From Gammaproteobacteria bacterium (GTDB taxonomy: Bacteria > Pseudomonadota > Gammaproteobacteria > Nitrococcales > Nitrococcaceae), in contig JAUILK010000022.1 in assembly GCA_030433275.1 (NCBI GenBank), positions 1 through 56,247 of the forward strand: a stretch of DNA of 56,247 nucleotides. Direction: 5' to 3'. The translations under genes were made by a program, and so were the position numbers. Shown piece by piece: positions 38,967 to 49,386 of this stretch. Positions within the stretch are counted from its first letter, which is position 1. The number at the start of each line of letters is the position of its first letter. The notes beneath the pieces were generated by a model. It saw only the letters and a list, made by a program, of their open reading frames with translations. It did not search any database and was not told the DNA's origin.

Positions 38967-41033
38967 CTATTCGCTGCGCTCAAGGCGCTGCAAGATGAAG
39001 GAAAAGACGAAAGCCTGCTCTTTGAGCGCCTGATACCGACCATGAACGCCGCTATGGCCAGCATCCATATCGGTTTTCAGAAGGAACAAACCGCCGGAGG
39101 CCCGGCTGCGCAGTCGCGCCACCCACTTGGCAGGTTCCCAGTAGTGAACGCGAGGATCATTCCAACCGGCGATGACGAGCATATCTGGATAACGCTGTGA
39201 GTATATGTTCTCGTACGGTGCATAATTTCGGATGATCTCATAATAACGCCGCTCAGCAGGGTCGCCCCACTCGTCGTATTCGAGCACGGTGAGCGGCAGA
39301 GAAGGATCCGCCATCGTGTTGAGAACATCGACGAAGGGCACTTCGGCCACGGCGGCCCGGAATAAATCCGGGCGGCTATTGACGACCGCGCCGATGAGTA
39401 AGCCGCCGGCACTACCTCCCATCGCGGCGAGACGGGCGGCGCGCGTATACTGTGTGTCGATCAGCAGCTGTGCACAGGCAATGAAATCCGCAAAAGTATT
39501 GGGTTTGCGCAACAATTTTCCGGCATTTTTCCAGTGCTCGCCTAATTCGCCTCCACCACGGGTGTGAGCAATCGCGTAGATGAAACCGCGCTCCAAAAGG
39601 CTGATTCGGCTGCTCGAAAATGCCGGCTCGGTGCAAAGACCGTAGCTGCCATAGCCATAGAGAAGGCAGCGGGCTGAGCCATCGAGCGGCGTATCACGAT
39701 GGCGAACGATTGAGATCGGCACCGGCACGCCGTCGGCTGAACGGGCCCACAAACGCTCACTGCGATAGTGCGCTGGATCATACCCACACGGAATCTCGCG
39801 TTGCTTGAGCAGGTGCAGTTTGGCTTTTGCCATATCGTAGTCATAAACTCGCGGGGGCGTGACCAACGAGCTGTACATCAGCCTTAGACGATCGGTTTTG
39901 AAAGCTGGGTTATCACCGAAATCCACGGCGTAGAGGCATTCACCAAAGGCAACTGCAGACCAGGTGCCGGTTTCGAGATCACAGACCCAAACCCGGCCTA
40001 TGCCGGCCTCACGGGTCAGCAGTGCCAGATGATGCGCGAATAGCTCGAAGCCCTCTAGCATCACGTGATCGCGCTGGACTACGAACGGTTGCCATGAGGA
40101 TTCTTCGGTGAAGCGATCCGTTGGTATCCGCAAGAGTTGAAAGTTGACGGCGGCGCGATTGGTCAGAACGAAGAATTCACCGGCTCGGTGCTCGAGCGAA
40201 TATTCGATGCCCTCCTCTCGCTGCCGAAAACAAATCGGTCGGGCCTGCGTATCGTCAGCATCCAGCAGATGCACCTCGCTGGTGATGTTGCTGGCCAAAT
40301 TGATTAGCAGGTAACGCTGATCCTTCGTCTTATCCACATCGACAAAGTAAGCGGCATTCTCCTCGCGCAGCACTTCGATATCACCAGTTGGAGACTCACC
40401 TAAACGATGTCGCATGACGCGCCAGGGGCGTTGCGTTTCGTCGAGCAACGTGTAGATCAGGGTCTGACTGTCGTTGAACCAGGCCACTGTCCCGGACGTT
40501 TGCGCAATCGCCTCCGCGAGCGTCCGCCCCTCGATCAAATCATGGATACGCAGTATGTAGCGCTCGCTGCCATCGAGGTCTTCTGAGTAGGCCAGATAGC
40601 GATGATCCGGACTAATCTGTGCGCTGCCCAAGGCAAAATACTCCCGCTCGGAAGCAAGCCGATTAAGATCCAGAATAATCTCCTCGCCCCCACCCGATGC
40701 TGCCGCGTCACGGCGGCGGCAAAGCAGCGGATACTCAGAACCGGCGCAGGTTCGTGTGTAATACTGATATGCATCGAGGCGCACCGGTACCGTTTCGTCA
40801 TCTTCGCGGACCCGGCTTACGAATTCCTCATAGAGGCGTTCGCTGATTCCGCGGGCTGGCTCCATGATGGTGGCTGTATATCGGTTCTCCGCTTCCAGAT
40901 AGGCAGCGACCTGCGGATCAACGCGGTTGCGTAGCCAGGCGAATTCGTCGATCCGAGTCTCGCCATGAGCAGTGATGGCACTCGCCCGCTGTGGGGGGCG
41001 CGGCGGCTTGGGCCATTGTCCGTGAGTGCTCAT
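38967..41033 (-). CDS. ptrB: Oligopeptidase B (S9A prolyl-oligopeptidase family)
   Basis: A 688-residue serine peptidase that cleaves short peptides after Arg or Lys in the cytoplasm. The seven-bladed propeller occupies about residues 75-405. The catalytic domain has GGSAGG with Ser541, GWNDPRV with Asp626 and DAGHSG with His660. LYGYGSYG and HTRGGGELG are characteristic of oligopeptidase B. The length is normal for the family. The gene is alone on this strand, divergent from the large c-di-GMP gene. Confidence 0.93.
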   Translation of the reverse strand: MSTHGQWPKPPRPPQRASAITAHGETRIDEFAWLRNRVDPQVAAYLEAENRYTATIMEPARGISERLYEEFVSRVREDDETVPVRLDAYQYYTRTCAGSEYPLLCRRRDAAASGGGEEIILDLNRLASEREYFALGSAQISPDHRYLAYSEDLDGSERYILRIHDLIEGRTLAEAIAQTSGTVAWFNDSQTLIYTLLDETQRPWRVMRHRLGESPTGDIEVLREENAAYFVDVDKTKDQRYLLINLASNITSEVHLLDADDTQARPICFRQREEGIEYSLEHRAGEFFVLTNRAAVNFQLLRIPTDRFTEESSWQPFVVQRDHVMLEGFELFAHHLALLTREAGIGRVWVCDLETGTWSAVAFGECLYAVDFGDNPAFKTDRLRLMYSSLVTPPRVYDYDMAKAKLHLLKQREIPCGYDPAHYRSERLWARSADGVPVPISIVRHRDTPLDGSARCLLYGYGSYGLCTEPAFSSSRISLLERGFIYAIAHTRGGGELGEHWKNAGKLLRKPNTFADFIACAQLLIDTQYTRAARLAAMGGSAGGLLIGAVVNSRPDLFRAAVAEVPFVDVLNTMADPSLPLTVLEYDEWGDPAERRYYEIIRNYAPYENIYSQRYPDMLVIAGWNDPRVHYWEPAKWVARLRSRASGGLFLLKTDMDAGHSGVHGRYQALKEQAFVFSFILQRLERSE

Positions 41034-41273
41034 ATTCCCCCATTGATGGTTATTGGGCCGAGAGCACGACCGGTAGGATTGAGCGTGCTACCGCGCGCGG
41101 TCGGGGTTCTGCTCCAGGCTAGTGAGTTGTGACTGTGAAGATCAAGTATTTCTCCAGTTACCGGTGCCATTGCTTACCAGGCTGTTCTAAGGAAGAATCT
41201 AAGGAAGTCCGAAGGCAGGGGCGCTGTGGCTTGGCCGTGGCCGCCAAGGGTTGGGAAAACCCGAGGTAAAGGG

Positions 41274-44200
41274 ATGAACAGGGAACGTCGTAGCTACCAA
41301 AGACAAGCAGTGTATTGGGATGCCAGCCTTTCTGGCAGTGGTTTCTCCGCGCAGTCGGTCACCATCCGCGATTTCTGCACCGGTGGCCTGTTCTTGACCG
41401 CGCAATCCGGCACATTCGACGAGAAACGCTCCTCTGCGAATCGCTTACAAATCGGTGAACGCGTGGCGGTGCGCTTTACTCACCCATTGGATGGTACGGA
41501 CCGCGAGATCACGGGGAGAATCGTGCGAGAGAGCTCGGCCGGGCTCGGGCTGGCGTTCAGCACGCCCCAACGGGAACTGGTTGCCGCTTTTCACGCCATC
41601 GCCGGTGATCAGTCGCCGGCGAGCGAGCCACAAGCCCCGGGCGAGCGTGCCATAAGCCGGCTCGCCCGCGAGGTTCTGCAGTTCTGTCGAGAACAAGCAC
41701 AACGCTTTTTCAGCACGGCCCTAACGGAATTCGCCAAGCACGCCATCGATCAGCTCTTCGAGCGCGCCAGCACCGCGGCAAACAATGACGAACAGCACGC
41801 CTACTACAGCGGCTTTCGCTACCTGCGTGATGCCCGAACCAATCTGCCCCAGCAGTTCGCCGATGAGTTGATGCGGCGTTTGGCCGAACTCACCGATCCG
41901 CTCTCGGCTCGCGCATCGAAGCGGGTCCCCGAGGTGGTAGACGAGCTTGCCTTGGTGGACGAGCGCGAATTCGAAAACTGGCTCAATCGCTCCGATGCGA
42001 TCAACCGTGCTGAAACGCGTTTCACGATCCCACTCGTAGCGCTTAACCGGCGGTTGTCCTATATCGTAGGGCACCGTTTGGACGAGCTCAGCAATCCACT
42101 GGCACCGGCTGTCGTCTGCGAAATTCTCGCGGCTGTACTGGATTTATCCAAATTCGAGCGAAAACCCGCTCGAACGCTCCATGAGGTCTTCGCCCAGACG
42201 GTCATGATGCAGCTCGGCACCCTCTACGAGGGGCTGAACGCCCGCTTCCACGAGCGCGGCATTCTGCCCGGCGTCGAAAACGAACGCCCGGAAACTCGGA
42301 TGTCGGGCCCGCCACAAGCGGGCGATCAAGCGGCAACGCAACCCGAGCTCGATACCGACTCACAAGCTAGCACGGAATCCGCACCGGACAGCGAAACCAT
42401 ATCCGCGCCGCAAGACCAACAGCGGTATGAGCCACCCGCGACGTGGCGTACTGCCGCGCCGATGACCGGCTCATCACCATCACGGACGCTGCCAGCCGCG
42501 CGCGAACTCCTCGCGGCACGTGATCGCCTGCTTCACCGCGCGCCCTCCCGTTTCGCAAGCGCCGCTGTGAGCACCACCCCGGCGTGCAGCGCGCCAACGT
42601 TTGCTGCCAGCGAAGTGCTAGGGGCTGTCGATCATCTCCATGCCAACTCCCAAGAAACACCGAACGTTGCAACAAACGTGAGCCTCATGGAACGGGTGAT
42701 GGGACGGTTGCGCGCTGATGATGCTGATGCGGCTGAAAAGCAACTCGCGCCCGAGACGCACGGCACGGTCGAGTTGCTCGACAATTGGTTCGGTAGGCTG
42801 CGTGATGATCCGTTGAACACCCGATTCCTGCGTGATTGGAGTGGGCGCTTGGCGATTCTGGCCTTACGGGCTCAGCTTGAAAAAGGCGGTTTTCTGCAAG
42901 AAAACCCCCAGCCCGTTCATCACTTGCTCAATCAACTGGATCGCTCCGGTGTAGCTCTGGCGGTGCTGCGTGGGGCCGAACAGGATCGCCTACAGCGCAA
43001 GCTGGAGCAGTTGCTGCAACGCGCGCTCAGCGAATCACGCGAGCAACCGGAGATGGTGCGCGAAATCGCCGATGAAATTGCCACTTTGATCGAGCGCCCC
43101 CTGGGCACGCGCGCGGTCAATATGCAGAAAGTGCTCCAGCAGTGCGAGGGAACTCAGAAGCTGGAACGCGCCAAACGCCTGGTGAATCAGGAAATCGATA
43201 AGCGCGTCGCCGAGCAGATGATCCCGAAGCTGTTGCTCGATTTTATCGATCAGGGATGGCGTAACCTCCTCGTACTGGTGAACCTCCGCTCCGGAGTCGA
43301 CAGCGAGCAATGGCGGCGTGGGCTCGCCGTATTGGACCGACTCACCGCCGGACTCGGTATCGCCGCCGTGAGAGCACGGCCAATCGCCGAACCGGAGAAA
43401 GTGGCCAGCTATATTGAGCGGCAGTTAACCGCCTTCGGCCGCTATACTCTCGAATTGCAGTCCATCGTCAGCGAGATCCGCGCTTATTTGCTTGCGGTCA
43501 CTGCGCAGGGCCGAGCCCCACGGCCGTTGCCTATGGTCAAGGCCAGTCGATCAAACGCCGATGAGCTCGCGCTGACCGCCAAAATCAAACCCTACTGGCT
43601 CGGCCAGGCCAAACTGCTTAGTGTGGGCGACTGGGTGTTTTTCGCCGGCAAGGATGGCACCCCCGAGCCTTTGCGGCTGCAATGGATCAGCGAAGAGCAG
43701 ACGCAATTCGTGTTCGTCAACCGCAGCGGGATTAAGGCCAAAAACATCGGTTTAGCAGAGCTGGCGCAATTGCTGGAGGTGGCCTCCGCAGGGCTCGCCG
43801 AAGATATGGATATGCCGCTGACCGAACGCCAGTGGCAAAAGAAGCTCCAAGATCTGCATGATGAGTTGGTCCGCTTTGCCACCCATGATCCACTGACCGG
43901 CTGTCTCAACCGAAAGGCCCTGCAGAAAGCGTTGGAGCAGCTGCCAAGCGGGCGCGAGGCCCGCAATCAGTGGCATGCTCTGCTCTATTTTGCCTTGGAT
44001 GGCTTCAAGGTGATTAACAGTACCCTGGGGCATGAAGGTGGCGATGAGCTGTTGCAGCAGGTCGCCGATCAGCTGCGGAAAAATATCGCCGGCCGCGGTT
44101 GCGTCGCGCGCATGGGCGGTGATGAGTTCGCGGTGTTGGTTGAGCACTGTAGCGCGAATGAAGCGTGGACACTCGGCGAACAACAGCGTCTTGCTCTTTA

Positions 44201-45161
44201 CGAGCGGCGCTTCGTCCGCGACGGTCAGAGCCTAACGGTCTCGGCGAGCATCGGGATCGTACCTTTTACGCTTGAGAGCCGAAGCCCCAAGGAACTACTC
44301 AAGGACGCGGATGAAGCCTGCCTCGCCGCCAAGAACGCCGGCGGCAATCACCTACATATGCTCACCCCGGACGATCGCGAACTCGAGCAGTTGCGCCTCA
44401 GCATGGCACAGGCGGCCCACGTCGACAAAGCATTGGAGACAGGCAGGCTGCGGCTGCGTTGTCAACGCATTCAACCCATCACCGATGACCCTGCGCTGCG
44501 CCCCTTCTATGAAATTTTGATTTCTATCCTCGGGCCAACCGACCACCTCATTCCACCCAAGGATTTCATCCCAGCGGCGGAGCGTTTCGGGCGCATGACC
44601 TCGGTGGACCGCTGGGTCATTCGTGAGGTGTTAGATTGGTGCGCTCACAATGGCGGTGCCTTGACCACCCTGGACGGCTTTACCATCAATCTCTGCGGTC
44701 CAACTTTAAATGACGGCGACCTTGCCAACTATCTTCGAAGCCAACTTGATCGCACCGGGGTTTCTGGCGAGCTGCTCTGCTTCGAGGTGACCGAGACGGC
44801 CGCGGTACAGAATCTCGCCCGAGCGGCGGACTTGATCCGGGAAGTCAAGGAGCTCGGGTGCCGTTTTTCGCTCGATGACTTCGGTTCGGGCCTGTCATCG
44901 TACTCTTATCTCAAAAACCTGCCTGTGGACTACCTCAAAGTCGACGGTCAGTTCGTCCGCGATATCGATCGAGACGAAGCCGATCACGCCATGGTTCACT
45001 CCATCAACGAGCTGGGCCATTTCCTGGGGAAACGGACGATCGCCGAATTCGTGGAGAATGACACGATTCTTAATCAACTCAAGGACATCGGCCTCGACTT
45101 CGCGCAAGGCTACGGGATCGGCCGCCCGGTACCCATCGGGGAGCTCATCGAAGAGATCTGA
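41274..45161 (+). CDS. PilZ - DUF1631 - GGDEF - EAL c-di-GMP signalling protein
   Basis: A 1295-residue cytoplasmic protein. Residues 1-100 resemble PilZ (RRSYQR, then IRDFCTGGLFL); a long helical DUF1631 region covers about 130-900 with a disordered Pro/Ser/Thr stretch around 345-450; GGDEF is at 948-952 (RMGGDEFAVLV); EAL begins near 1070. The usual inhibitory RxxD site before GGDEF is absent (AGRG). In the EAL domain the ExLxR motif reads EILIS, but TINLCG, EVTET, DDFGSG, YLKVDG, EFVEN and FAQGYGIGRP retain the metal-binding residues. It may be a bifunctional cyclase/phosphodiesterase. The ATG at 41274 follows GAGGTAAAGGG; the upstream frame extension is unlikely. Confidence 0.9.
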   Translation: MNRERRSYQRQAVYWDASLSGSGFSAQSVTIRDFCTGGLFLTAQSGTFDEKRSSANRLQIGERVAVRFTHPLDGTDREITGRIVRESSAGLGLAFSTPQRELVAAFHAIAGDQSPASEPQAPGERAISRLAREVLQFCREQAQRFFSTALTEFAKHAIDQLFERASTAANNDEQHAYYSGFRYLRDARTNLPQQFADELMRRLAELTDPLSARASKRVPEVVDELALVDEREFENWLNRSDAINRAETRFTIPLVALNRRLSYIVGHRLDELSNPLAPAVVCEILAAVLDLSKFERKPARTLHEVFAQTVMMQLGTLYEGLNARFHERGILPGVENERPETRMSGPPQAGDQAATQPELDTDSQASTESAPDSETISAPQDQQRYEPPATWRTAAPMTGSSPSRTLPAARELLAARDRLLHRAPSRFASAAVSTTPACSAPTFAASEVLGAVDHLHANSQETPNVATNVSLMERVMGRLRADDADAAEKQLAPETHGTVELLDNWFGRLRDDPLNTRFLRDWSGRLAILALRAQLEKGGFLQENPQPVHHLLNQLDRSGVALAVLRGAEQDRLQRKLEQLLQRALSESREQPEMVREIADEIATLIERPLGTRAVNMQKVLQQCEGTQKLERAKRLVNQEIDKRVAEQMIPKLLLDFIDQGWRNLLVLVNLRSGVDSEQWRRGLAVLDRLTAGLGIAAVRARPIAEPEKVASYIERQLTAFGRYTLELQSIVSEIRAYLLAVTAQGRAPRPLPMVKASRSNADELALTAKIKPYWLGQAKLLSVGDWVFFAGKDGTPEPLRLQWISEEQTQFVFVNRSGIKAKNIGLAELAQLLEVASAGLAEDMDMPLTERQWQKKLQDLHDELVRFATHDPLTGCLNRKALQKALEQLPSGREARNQWHALLYFALDGFKVINSTLGHEGGDELLQQVADQLRKNIAGRGCVARMGGDEFAVLVEHCSANEAWTLGEQQRLALYERRFVRDGQSLTVSASIGIVPFTLESRSPKELLKDADEACLAAKNAGGNHLHMLTPDDRELEQLRLSMAQAAHVDKALETGRLRLRCQRIQPITDDPALRPFYEILISILGPTDHLIPPKDFIPAAERFGRMTSVDRWVIREVLDWCAHNGGALTTLDGFTINLCGPTLNDGDLANYLRSQLDRTGVSGELLCFEVTETAAVQNLARAADLIREVKELGCRFSLDDFGSGLSSYSYLKNLPVDYLKVDGQFVRDIDRDEADHAMVHSINELGHFLGKRTIAEFVENDTILNQLKDIGLDFAQGYGIGRPVPIGELIEEI

Positions 45162-45169
45162 TCGACAAA

Positions 45170-45191
45170 TGCTGAGCTGGTGAGCTCAGCA
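45170..45191 (+). terminator. Hairpin after the GGDEF-EAL gene
   Basis: TGCTGAGCT at 45170-45178 pairs exactly with AGCTCAGCA at 45183-45191, loop GGTG, eight bases after the stop. No T-run follows, so termination would need Rho. Confidence 0.35.
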
Positions 45192-45213
45192 AACCTAGGC
45201 TTCGATGTGACGT

Positions 45214-45594
45214 CTAGATAACGACCGGGTGCTGCTGACGATCGAAAATCAGAAAATCGGAGAGATCGGCCCCGGTGGCGAGTTGGCGCGCAATCTCGCG
45301 CAGCCGCTCGCAAACCGCCGCTTCCGGCGCATCGTCCATGCGACTGAGCAACAAGAACTCCCAACGATCATCCAAATGATCCGCCTCGGCAACGAGCGCA
45401 TCGAAGCTTAATACATGCGGCAAACGTTGATGCGTCATCATCAGTGGCTTCAAACTCATCATCTGGCCGTGCTCCTTGTCTTTATGGTGTTCCACGTACA
45501 AGAAAGCCAGCAGCAGCCATTGTGGTACGGGACGCGCCAGTCCCGCCTGGATAAAATCCTGAAAATGATCAGTCATATTCGGGGTGGACTCCAT
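45214..45594 (-). CDS. Conserved hypothetical protein, about 126 residues
   Basis: A soluble, acidic alpha/beta protein, PVPQWLLLAFLYVEHH near the start and SDFLIFDRQQHPVVI at the end. This arrangement (DFIxxA, RLLxVF, and a final LxFDRQGxPV) recalls small hypothetical proteins of proteobacteria whose function is unknown. The ATG at 45594 has AAGGAAG ten bases before it; the ATG at 45576 would also be possible. It is convergent with the c-di-GMP gene. Confidence 0.6.
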   Translation of the reverse strand: MESTPNMTDHFQDFIQAGLARPVPQWLLLAFLYVEHHKDKEHGQMMSLKPLMMTHQRLPHVLSFDALVAEADHLDDRWEFLLLSRMDDAPEAAVCERLREIARQLATGADLSDFLIFDRQQHPVVI

Positions 45595-45877
45595 TCGCCC
45601 AAGGCTTCCTTAAATAGTTGGCCACTCCCCGCGCACAAAAGACGGTTCCACGTATACGCTTGTAATCTGCGATTCGTCTTTTCTGCCCACCATACGAGCA
45701 TAAAACCGATCGGGCCGAATCAACAAGCCTTAATCGCTAAACCCCATTACGGTCGCTCCGCCGCATAGTTGAGCCGGAATGAGAGACGCGGTAAGGTTTG
45801 ACCGGCCATCGGTGCCCGGCGCAGGAAAGAGCGTTTCTCGTACGCCGGAGTGAATTGGGAACTGAGGTGTTTGCGTA

Positions 45878-46513
45878 ATGGGCCGTACAGTAGAAGACAT
45901 TTTGAATGTAGCCAACAACCCCACTGCCACGACTGCCCGAGAGGACAGCAACGCTCAGCCTGGCTTCCGAGAACTGTGGCCGCCCGGTGTGCGCCGGCCC
46001 ATCGTGGGTTTTGCAGCTTGGCGTGGCACGGGTAAAACCACACTGCTGCGGCGGATCATCCCGCGCCTACGCGAACAAAGGGTGCGCATCGCTGTTATCA
46101 AACATGCCCACCATGGCTTCGAAATCGATATACCCGGGAAGGACAGCTATGAGATTCGCCATGCCGGTGCCGGCCAGGTATTGGTAACCTCAGCCCGGCG
46201 TCGGGCACTGATTATGGAGCGCCCGCTCGAATATGATCCCTGCCTGGCAGAAGAGATTGAATATCTGGATCAGGACAGCATCGATTTGATCCTGGTCGAG
46301 GGCTTCCGCCATGAACGATTGCCGAAGATCGAGTTACGCCGGCGCCGCGAAGAACCTGGCGCGCCCTTAGCGCCACAAGATCCTTGTATCGTGGCCATCG
46401 CTACGGATCTTTCCGAGCTCCCAGAGCAAACGCTGCCGATGTTCGATCTGAACAACATCGAACCAATCGTGCAGTTTATTCTTACCAAAGTCATGGGACG
46501 CTCGTCTGCGTGA
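45878..46513 (+). CDS. mobB: Molybdopterin-guanine dinucleotide biosynthesis protein MobB
   Basis: A 211-residue P-loop GTPase-like adaptor that assists MobA in attaching GMP to molybdopterin. Walker A is WRGTGKTTLLRR near residues 48-59, followed by VAVIKHAHHGFEID (IAVIKHAHHGFEID in this protein) and KDSYEIRHAGA, all characteristic of MobB; LILVEGFRHERLPKIEL is the second conserved region. A 40-residue N-terminal extension precedes the domain and may be over-called. The molybdenum cofactor product would serve anaerobic respiratory enzymes, none of which are in the window. Confidence 0.92.
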   Translation: MGRTVEDILNVANNPTATTAREDSNAQPGFRELWPPGVRRPIVGFAAWRGTGKTTLLRRIIPRLREQRVRIAVIKHAHHGFEIDIPGKDSYEIRHAGAGQVLVTSARRRALIMERPLEYDPCLAEEIEYLDQDSIDLILVEGFRHERLPKIELRRRREEPGAPLAPQDPCIVAIATDLSELPEQTLPMFDLNNIEPIVQFILTKVMGRSSA

Positions 46514-46673
46514 CGCAATGCCATTGCGGAGCCCGCGGAGCGCATATCCCCCTACCCCGCGGGTTGCCCTGGCTTGGAGCGATGCGGGCAATGCCCTTTG
46601 CTTATCAAGGCTTGCGCGAACTTCCTAAGTTGCTAAATTCTGTGGTGACGCGTTCCACTGAGGAGAACACGCC

Positions 46674-47351
46674 ATGGACACTGGGCGCGTTCCCATCCGT
46701 CGCGAGCGCAGTGCGCTGATCGTTGTCGATGTGCAACCAGATTTCGTGGAAGGCGGTGCGCTGCCGACCCAAGGTGGTCGAGCAGTACTGACGCCGATCG
46801 CCGAGCTGATGAGCTGCGGGCATTTCCGCCATTGTGTCGCCACCCAGGACTGGCATCCGCCCGGACACATCTCTTTTGCCAGCAGCCATCCGGGGCGGGA
46901 ACCGTTTGATGTGATTGGGCTCTATGGCCAAGAGCAGGTGCTCTGGCCAGAGCACTGCGTTCAGGGCAGCGCCGGTGCGAACTTGCACCCGGGGCTGCCA
47001 TGGGAGAAAGCGGCGGCGATTGTGCGCAAAGGCGATGACCCGCTGGTCGATAGCTACAGTGGCTTTCTAAACAATTGGAATGCCGATGGCCGTCGCCCGC
47101 CCACCGGACTGGCTGGCTACCTGCGGGAACGGGGCATTACCGATTTATTCCTATGTGGGCTGGCCCGGGATTATTGTGTTAAATGGAGCGCTGAGGATGC
47201 CGTCGCGGCGGGTTTTACGACTTACGTGCTGTGGGATCTCACCCGACCGGTGGATAGCGGCGCCGACAAGCGAGTCCGCCGGTCCCTGGAAATCCAGGGA
47301 GCCAGGATTATACGAAGCGAACAGCTTACTTGCGAACAGCACGGGGCATGA
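46674..47351 (+). CDS. pncA: Nicotinamidase (isochorismatase fold)
   Basis: A 225-residue enzyme hydrolysing nicotinamide to nicotinate in NAD salvage. The catalytic triad is in VDVQPDF (Asp), VRKGDDP (Lys) and ARDYCVKW (Cys168); the metal site is TQDWHPPGH. LWPEHCVQGSAGA is the usual PncA signature, so it is not merely a generic isochorismatase. Its stop codon overlaps the next small gene as ATGA. Confidence 0.93.
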   Translation: MDTGRVPIRRERSALIVVDVQPDFVEGGALPTQGGRAVLTPIAELMSCGHFRHCVATQDWHPPGHISFASSHPGREPFDVIGLYGQEQVLWPEHCVQGSAGANLHPGLPWEKAAAIVRKGDDPLVDSYSGFLNNWNADGRRPPTGLAGYLRERGITDLFLCGLARDYCVKWSAEDAVAAGFTTYVLWDLTRPVDSGADKRVRRSLEIQGARIIRSEQLTCEQHGA

Positions 47352-47569
47352 TGAGTAACCCGACGGACGAAATTCTATACCGAGTGGCGGAGACCGTGCG
47401 CGCACGTTGCATCGACGAAGCGCAAAGCGCCTTTGAGCAAGGTGGAATGAGCGGGCTGTGTGTCGAAGGCCGCTGGGACCTGGCAATGGATCGCCTACGC
47501 AGCCTCGATCTGGAATCGATGGTTCGCGCTACACTGAATGCTCACCCGATAGAACCCGCCAGCAGATAA
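47348..47569 (+). CDS. Small hypothetical protein coupled to pncA
   Basis: Seventy-three residues, acidic and mostly helical, with no membrane segment: VAETVRARCIDEAQSAFEQG then LCVEGRWDLAMDRLRSLDLE. It starts at ATG 47348, inside the pncA stop (ATGA), or at the next codon, so it is probably made by coupled translation. No domain is recognised. The regular pattern GLCxEGRWxxAxDxxRSLDLE looks conserved rather than random, which argues for a real gene. Confidence 0.62.
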   Translation: MMSNPTDEILYRVAETVRARCIDEAQSAFEQGGMSGLCVEGRWDLAMDRLRSLDLESMVRATLNAHPIEPASR

Positions 47570-47611
47570 AGCACGACGCGTCCGAACACTGGGTGGCAAA
47601 AACCTTGCTTT

Positions 47612-49192
47612 TTAATGTTCCCGAGTCGCGTGGAAGCGGATTTCCGGCCAACGCTCGACGGTGAGTTCAAGATTGACTCGGGAAGGAGCTAGGTAGGCGA
47701 GATCTCCGCAAACATCCAGTGCGAGATGGCTCCGATTGCGCTCCTTGAATGCCTCCAAGCGTTTCGGATCATCACAACTCACCCAGCGTGCTGTTACGGC
47801 ATTAGCCGACTCGAATCGGCAGTCGACTCCATACTCATGTTTGAGCCGGAAGGCCACCACATCGAACTGCAAGACTCCGAGAGCACCGACAACAAGCTCA
47901 TTGCCTGTAAGGGGCCGAAAAAGTTGAGAAGCGCCTTCCTCGCACAGCTGAGTGAGCCCTTTCTGCAAGGCCTTCATACGCATTGGATTTTGCAGCAACG
48001 CCAAGCGAAATAGTTCGGGGGCAAAATTGGGGATACCGGTGAACTTGAGCTCCTCGCCTTCGGTAAGCGTGTCACCGACTTGGATAGTGCCGTGGTTGTA
48101 CAGCCCCACAATATCCCCCGGGTAAGCCTCCTGTACATGCTCCCGTTCAGAGGCCATGAAGGTGATGGCATTGGCGATCCGCAGCTCCTTGTTGCTGCGT
48201 AGATGACGTAGCTTCATGCTCTTGCGGTACACGCCCGAGCAGACCCGCAGAAAGGCTATTCGGTCACGGTGATTCGGGTCCATGTTGGCCTGAATTTTGA
48301 ATACAAAACCCGAGAGCATCGGCTCCCCGCTGTCGACGACCCGTGTGGTCGTCTCCCGAGGCTGAGGCGGGGGTGCATGCTCAACGAAACTCTCCAGCAA
48401 TTCGCGAATACCGAGGTCGTTGATAGCGGAACCGAAAAAAACCGGTGTCAGCTCGCCGCGCCGATAAGCTTCGACATCGAAGGCATGGCTCGCTTCACGT
48501 AGTAATTCCACCTCTTCTCGCAGCTGTTCAGCCTGCAGCCCCAAGCGTTTGTCCAGTTCGGGGTTGTCCAGCCCTTCGACAATCGCCTCTTCTTTGCCTG
48601 GGCTGTGCGGAGCACTGGCCGAGAATCGAACTTGGTCGAGCACCAAATGGTATATTCCCCGGAAAGACTTGCCCATGCCGATCGGCCAGGTAATTGGGGC
48701 GCAGCGAATTTTCAGTACCTTTTCCACCTCGTCCATGAGCGAGATTGGATCACGGCCTTCACGGTCGAGTTTATTCATGAAGGTCATGATTGGAGTGGCG
48801 CGCAACCGGCAGACATCCATCAGTTTGATGGTGCGTTCCTCCACCCCCTTGGCGCTGTCTATGACCATTAACGCCGAGTCCACCGCCGTGAGGGTGCGAT
48901 AGGTGTCCTCGGAGAAATCCTCATGGCCGGGCGTGTCCAATAAATTAACGATGAACCCCTGATATGGGAACTGCATTACCGAAGAGGTCACCGAGATACC
49001 GCGCTGTTTTTCCAACTCTAACCAGTCAGAAGTCGCGTGACGGGCTGCCTTACGGCCCTTGACTGTGCCGGCGAGTTGAATCGCGCCCCCATAAAGCAAT
49101 AATTTCTCGGTTACGGTGGTTTTGCCGGCATCCGGATGTGAGATAATGGCGAACGTGCGCCGGCGCGCTATTTCGGTGCAAAGATTACTCAT
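47612..49192 (-). CDS. prfC: Peptide chain release factor 3
   Basis: A 526-residue translational GTPase (RF3) that removes RF1/RF2 from the ribosome after peptide release. The G domain has [23 protein letters not shown] and [28 protein letters not shown] is the RF3-specific switch region, and length matches E. coli RF3. The frame extends further upstream, but the ATG at 49192, preceded by AGGACGAC, corresponds to the family start MSNL. Confidence 0.96.
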   Translation of the reverse strand: MSNLCTEIARRRTFAIISHPDAGKTTVTEKLLLYGGAIQLAGTVKGRKAARHATSDWLELEKQRGISVTSSVMQFPYQGFIVNLLDTPGHEDFSEDTYRTLTAVDSALMVIDSAKGVEERTIKLMDVCRLRATPIMTFMNKLDREGRDPISLMDEVEKVLKIRCAPITWPIGMGKSFRGIYHLVLDQVRFSASAPHSPGKEEAIVEGLDNPELDKRLGLQAEQLREEVELLREASHAFDVEAYRRGELTPVFFGSAINDLGIRELLESFVEHAPPPQPRETTTRVVDSGEPMLSGFVFKIQANMDPNHRDRIAFLRVCSGVYRKSMKLRHLRSNKELRIANAITFMASEREHVQEAYPGDIVGLYNHGTIQVGDTLTEGEELKFTGIPNFAPELFRLALLQNPMRMKALQKGLTQLCEEGASQLFRPLTGNELVVGALGVLQFDVVAFRLKHEYGVDCRFESANAVTARWVSCDDPKRLEAFKERNRSHLALDVCGDLAYLAPSRVNLELTVERWPEIRFHATREH

Positions 49193-49386
49193 GTCGTCCT
49201 GTAGGTATGCTAGGCTACTTGGCCAGTCGGTTTGGCAGGCTGCAATTATACAAGAGCGCCGCCGGGGGCAAAGCCTCAACCCGTGGTGCCTACCGATAAA
49301 ATAGGCACCCTGCGTAGTGCAGTTGGCGGCCATGCTGCGCTGATGGTACTACCGGCAGGTGGATCATCGCTTTGCAGGTTACGCGC

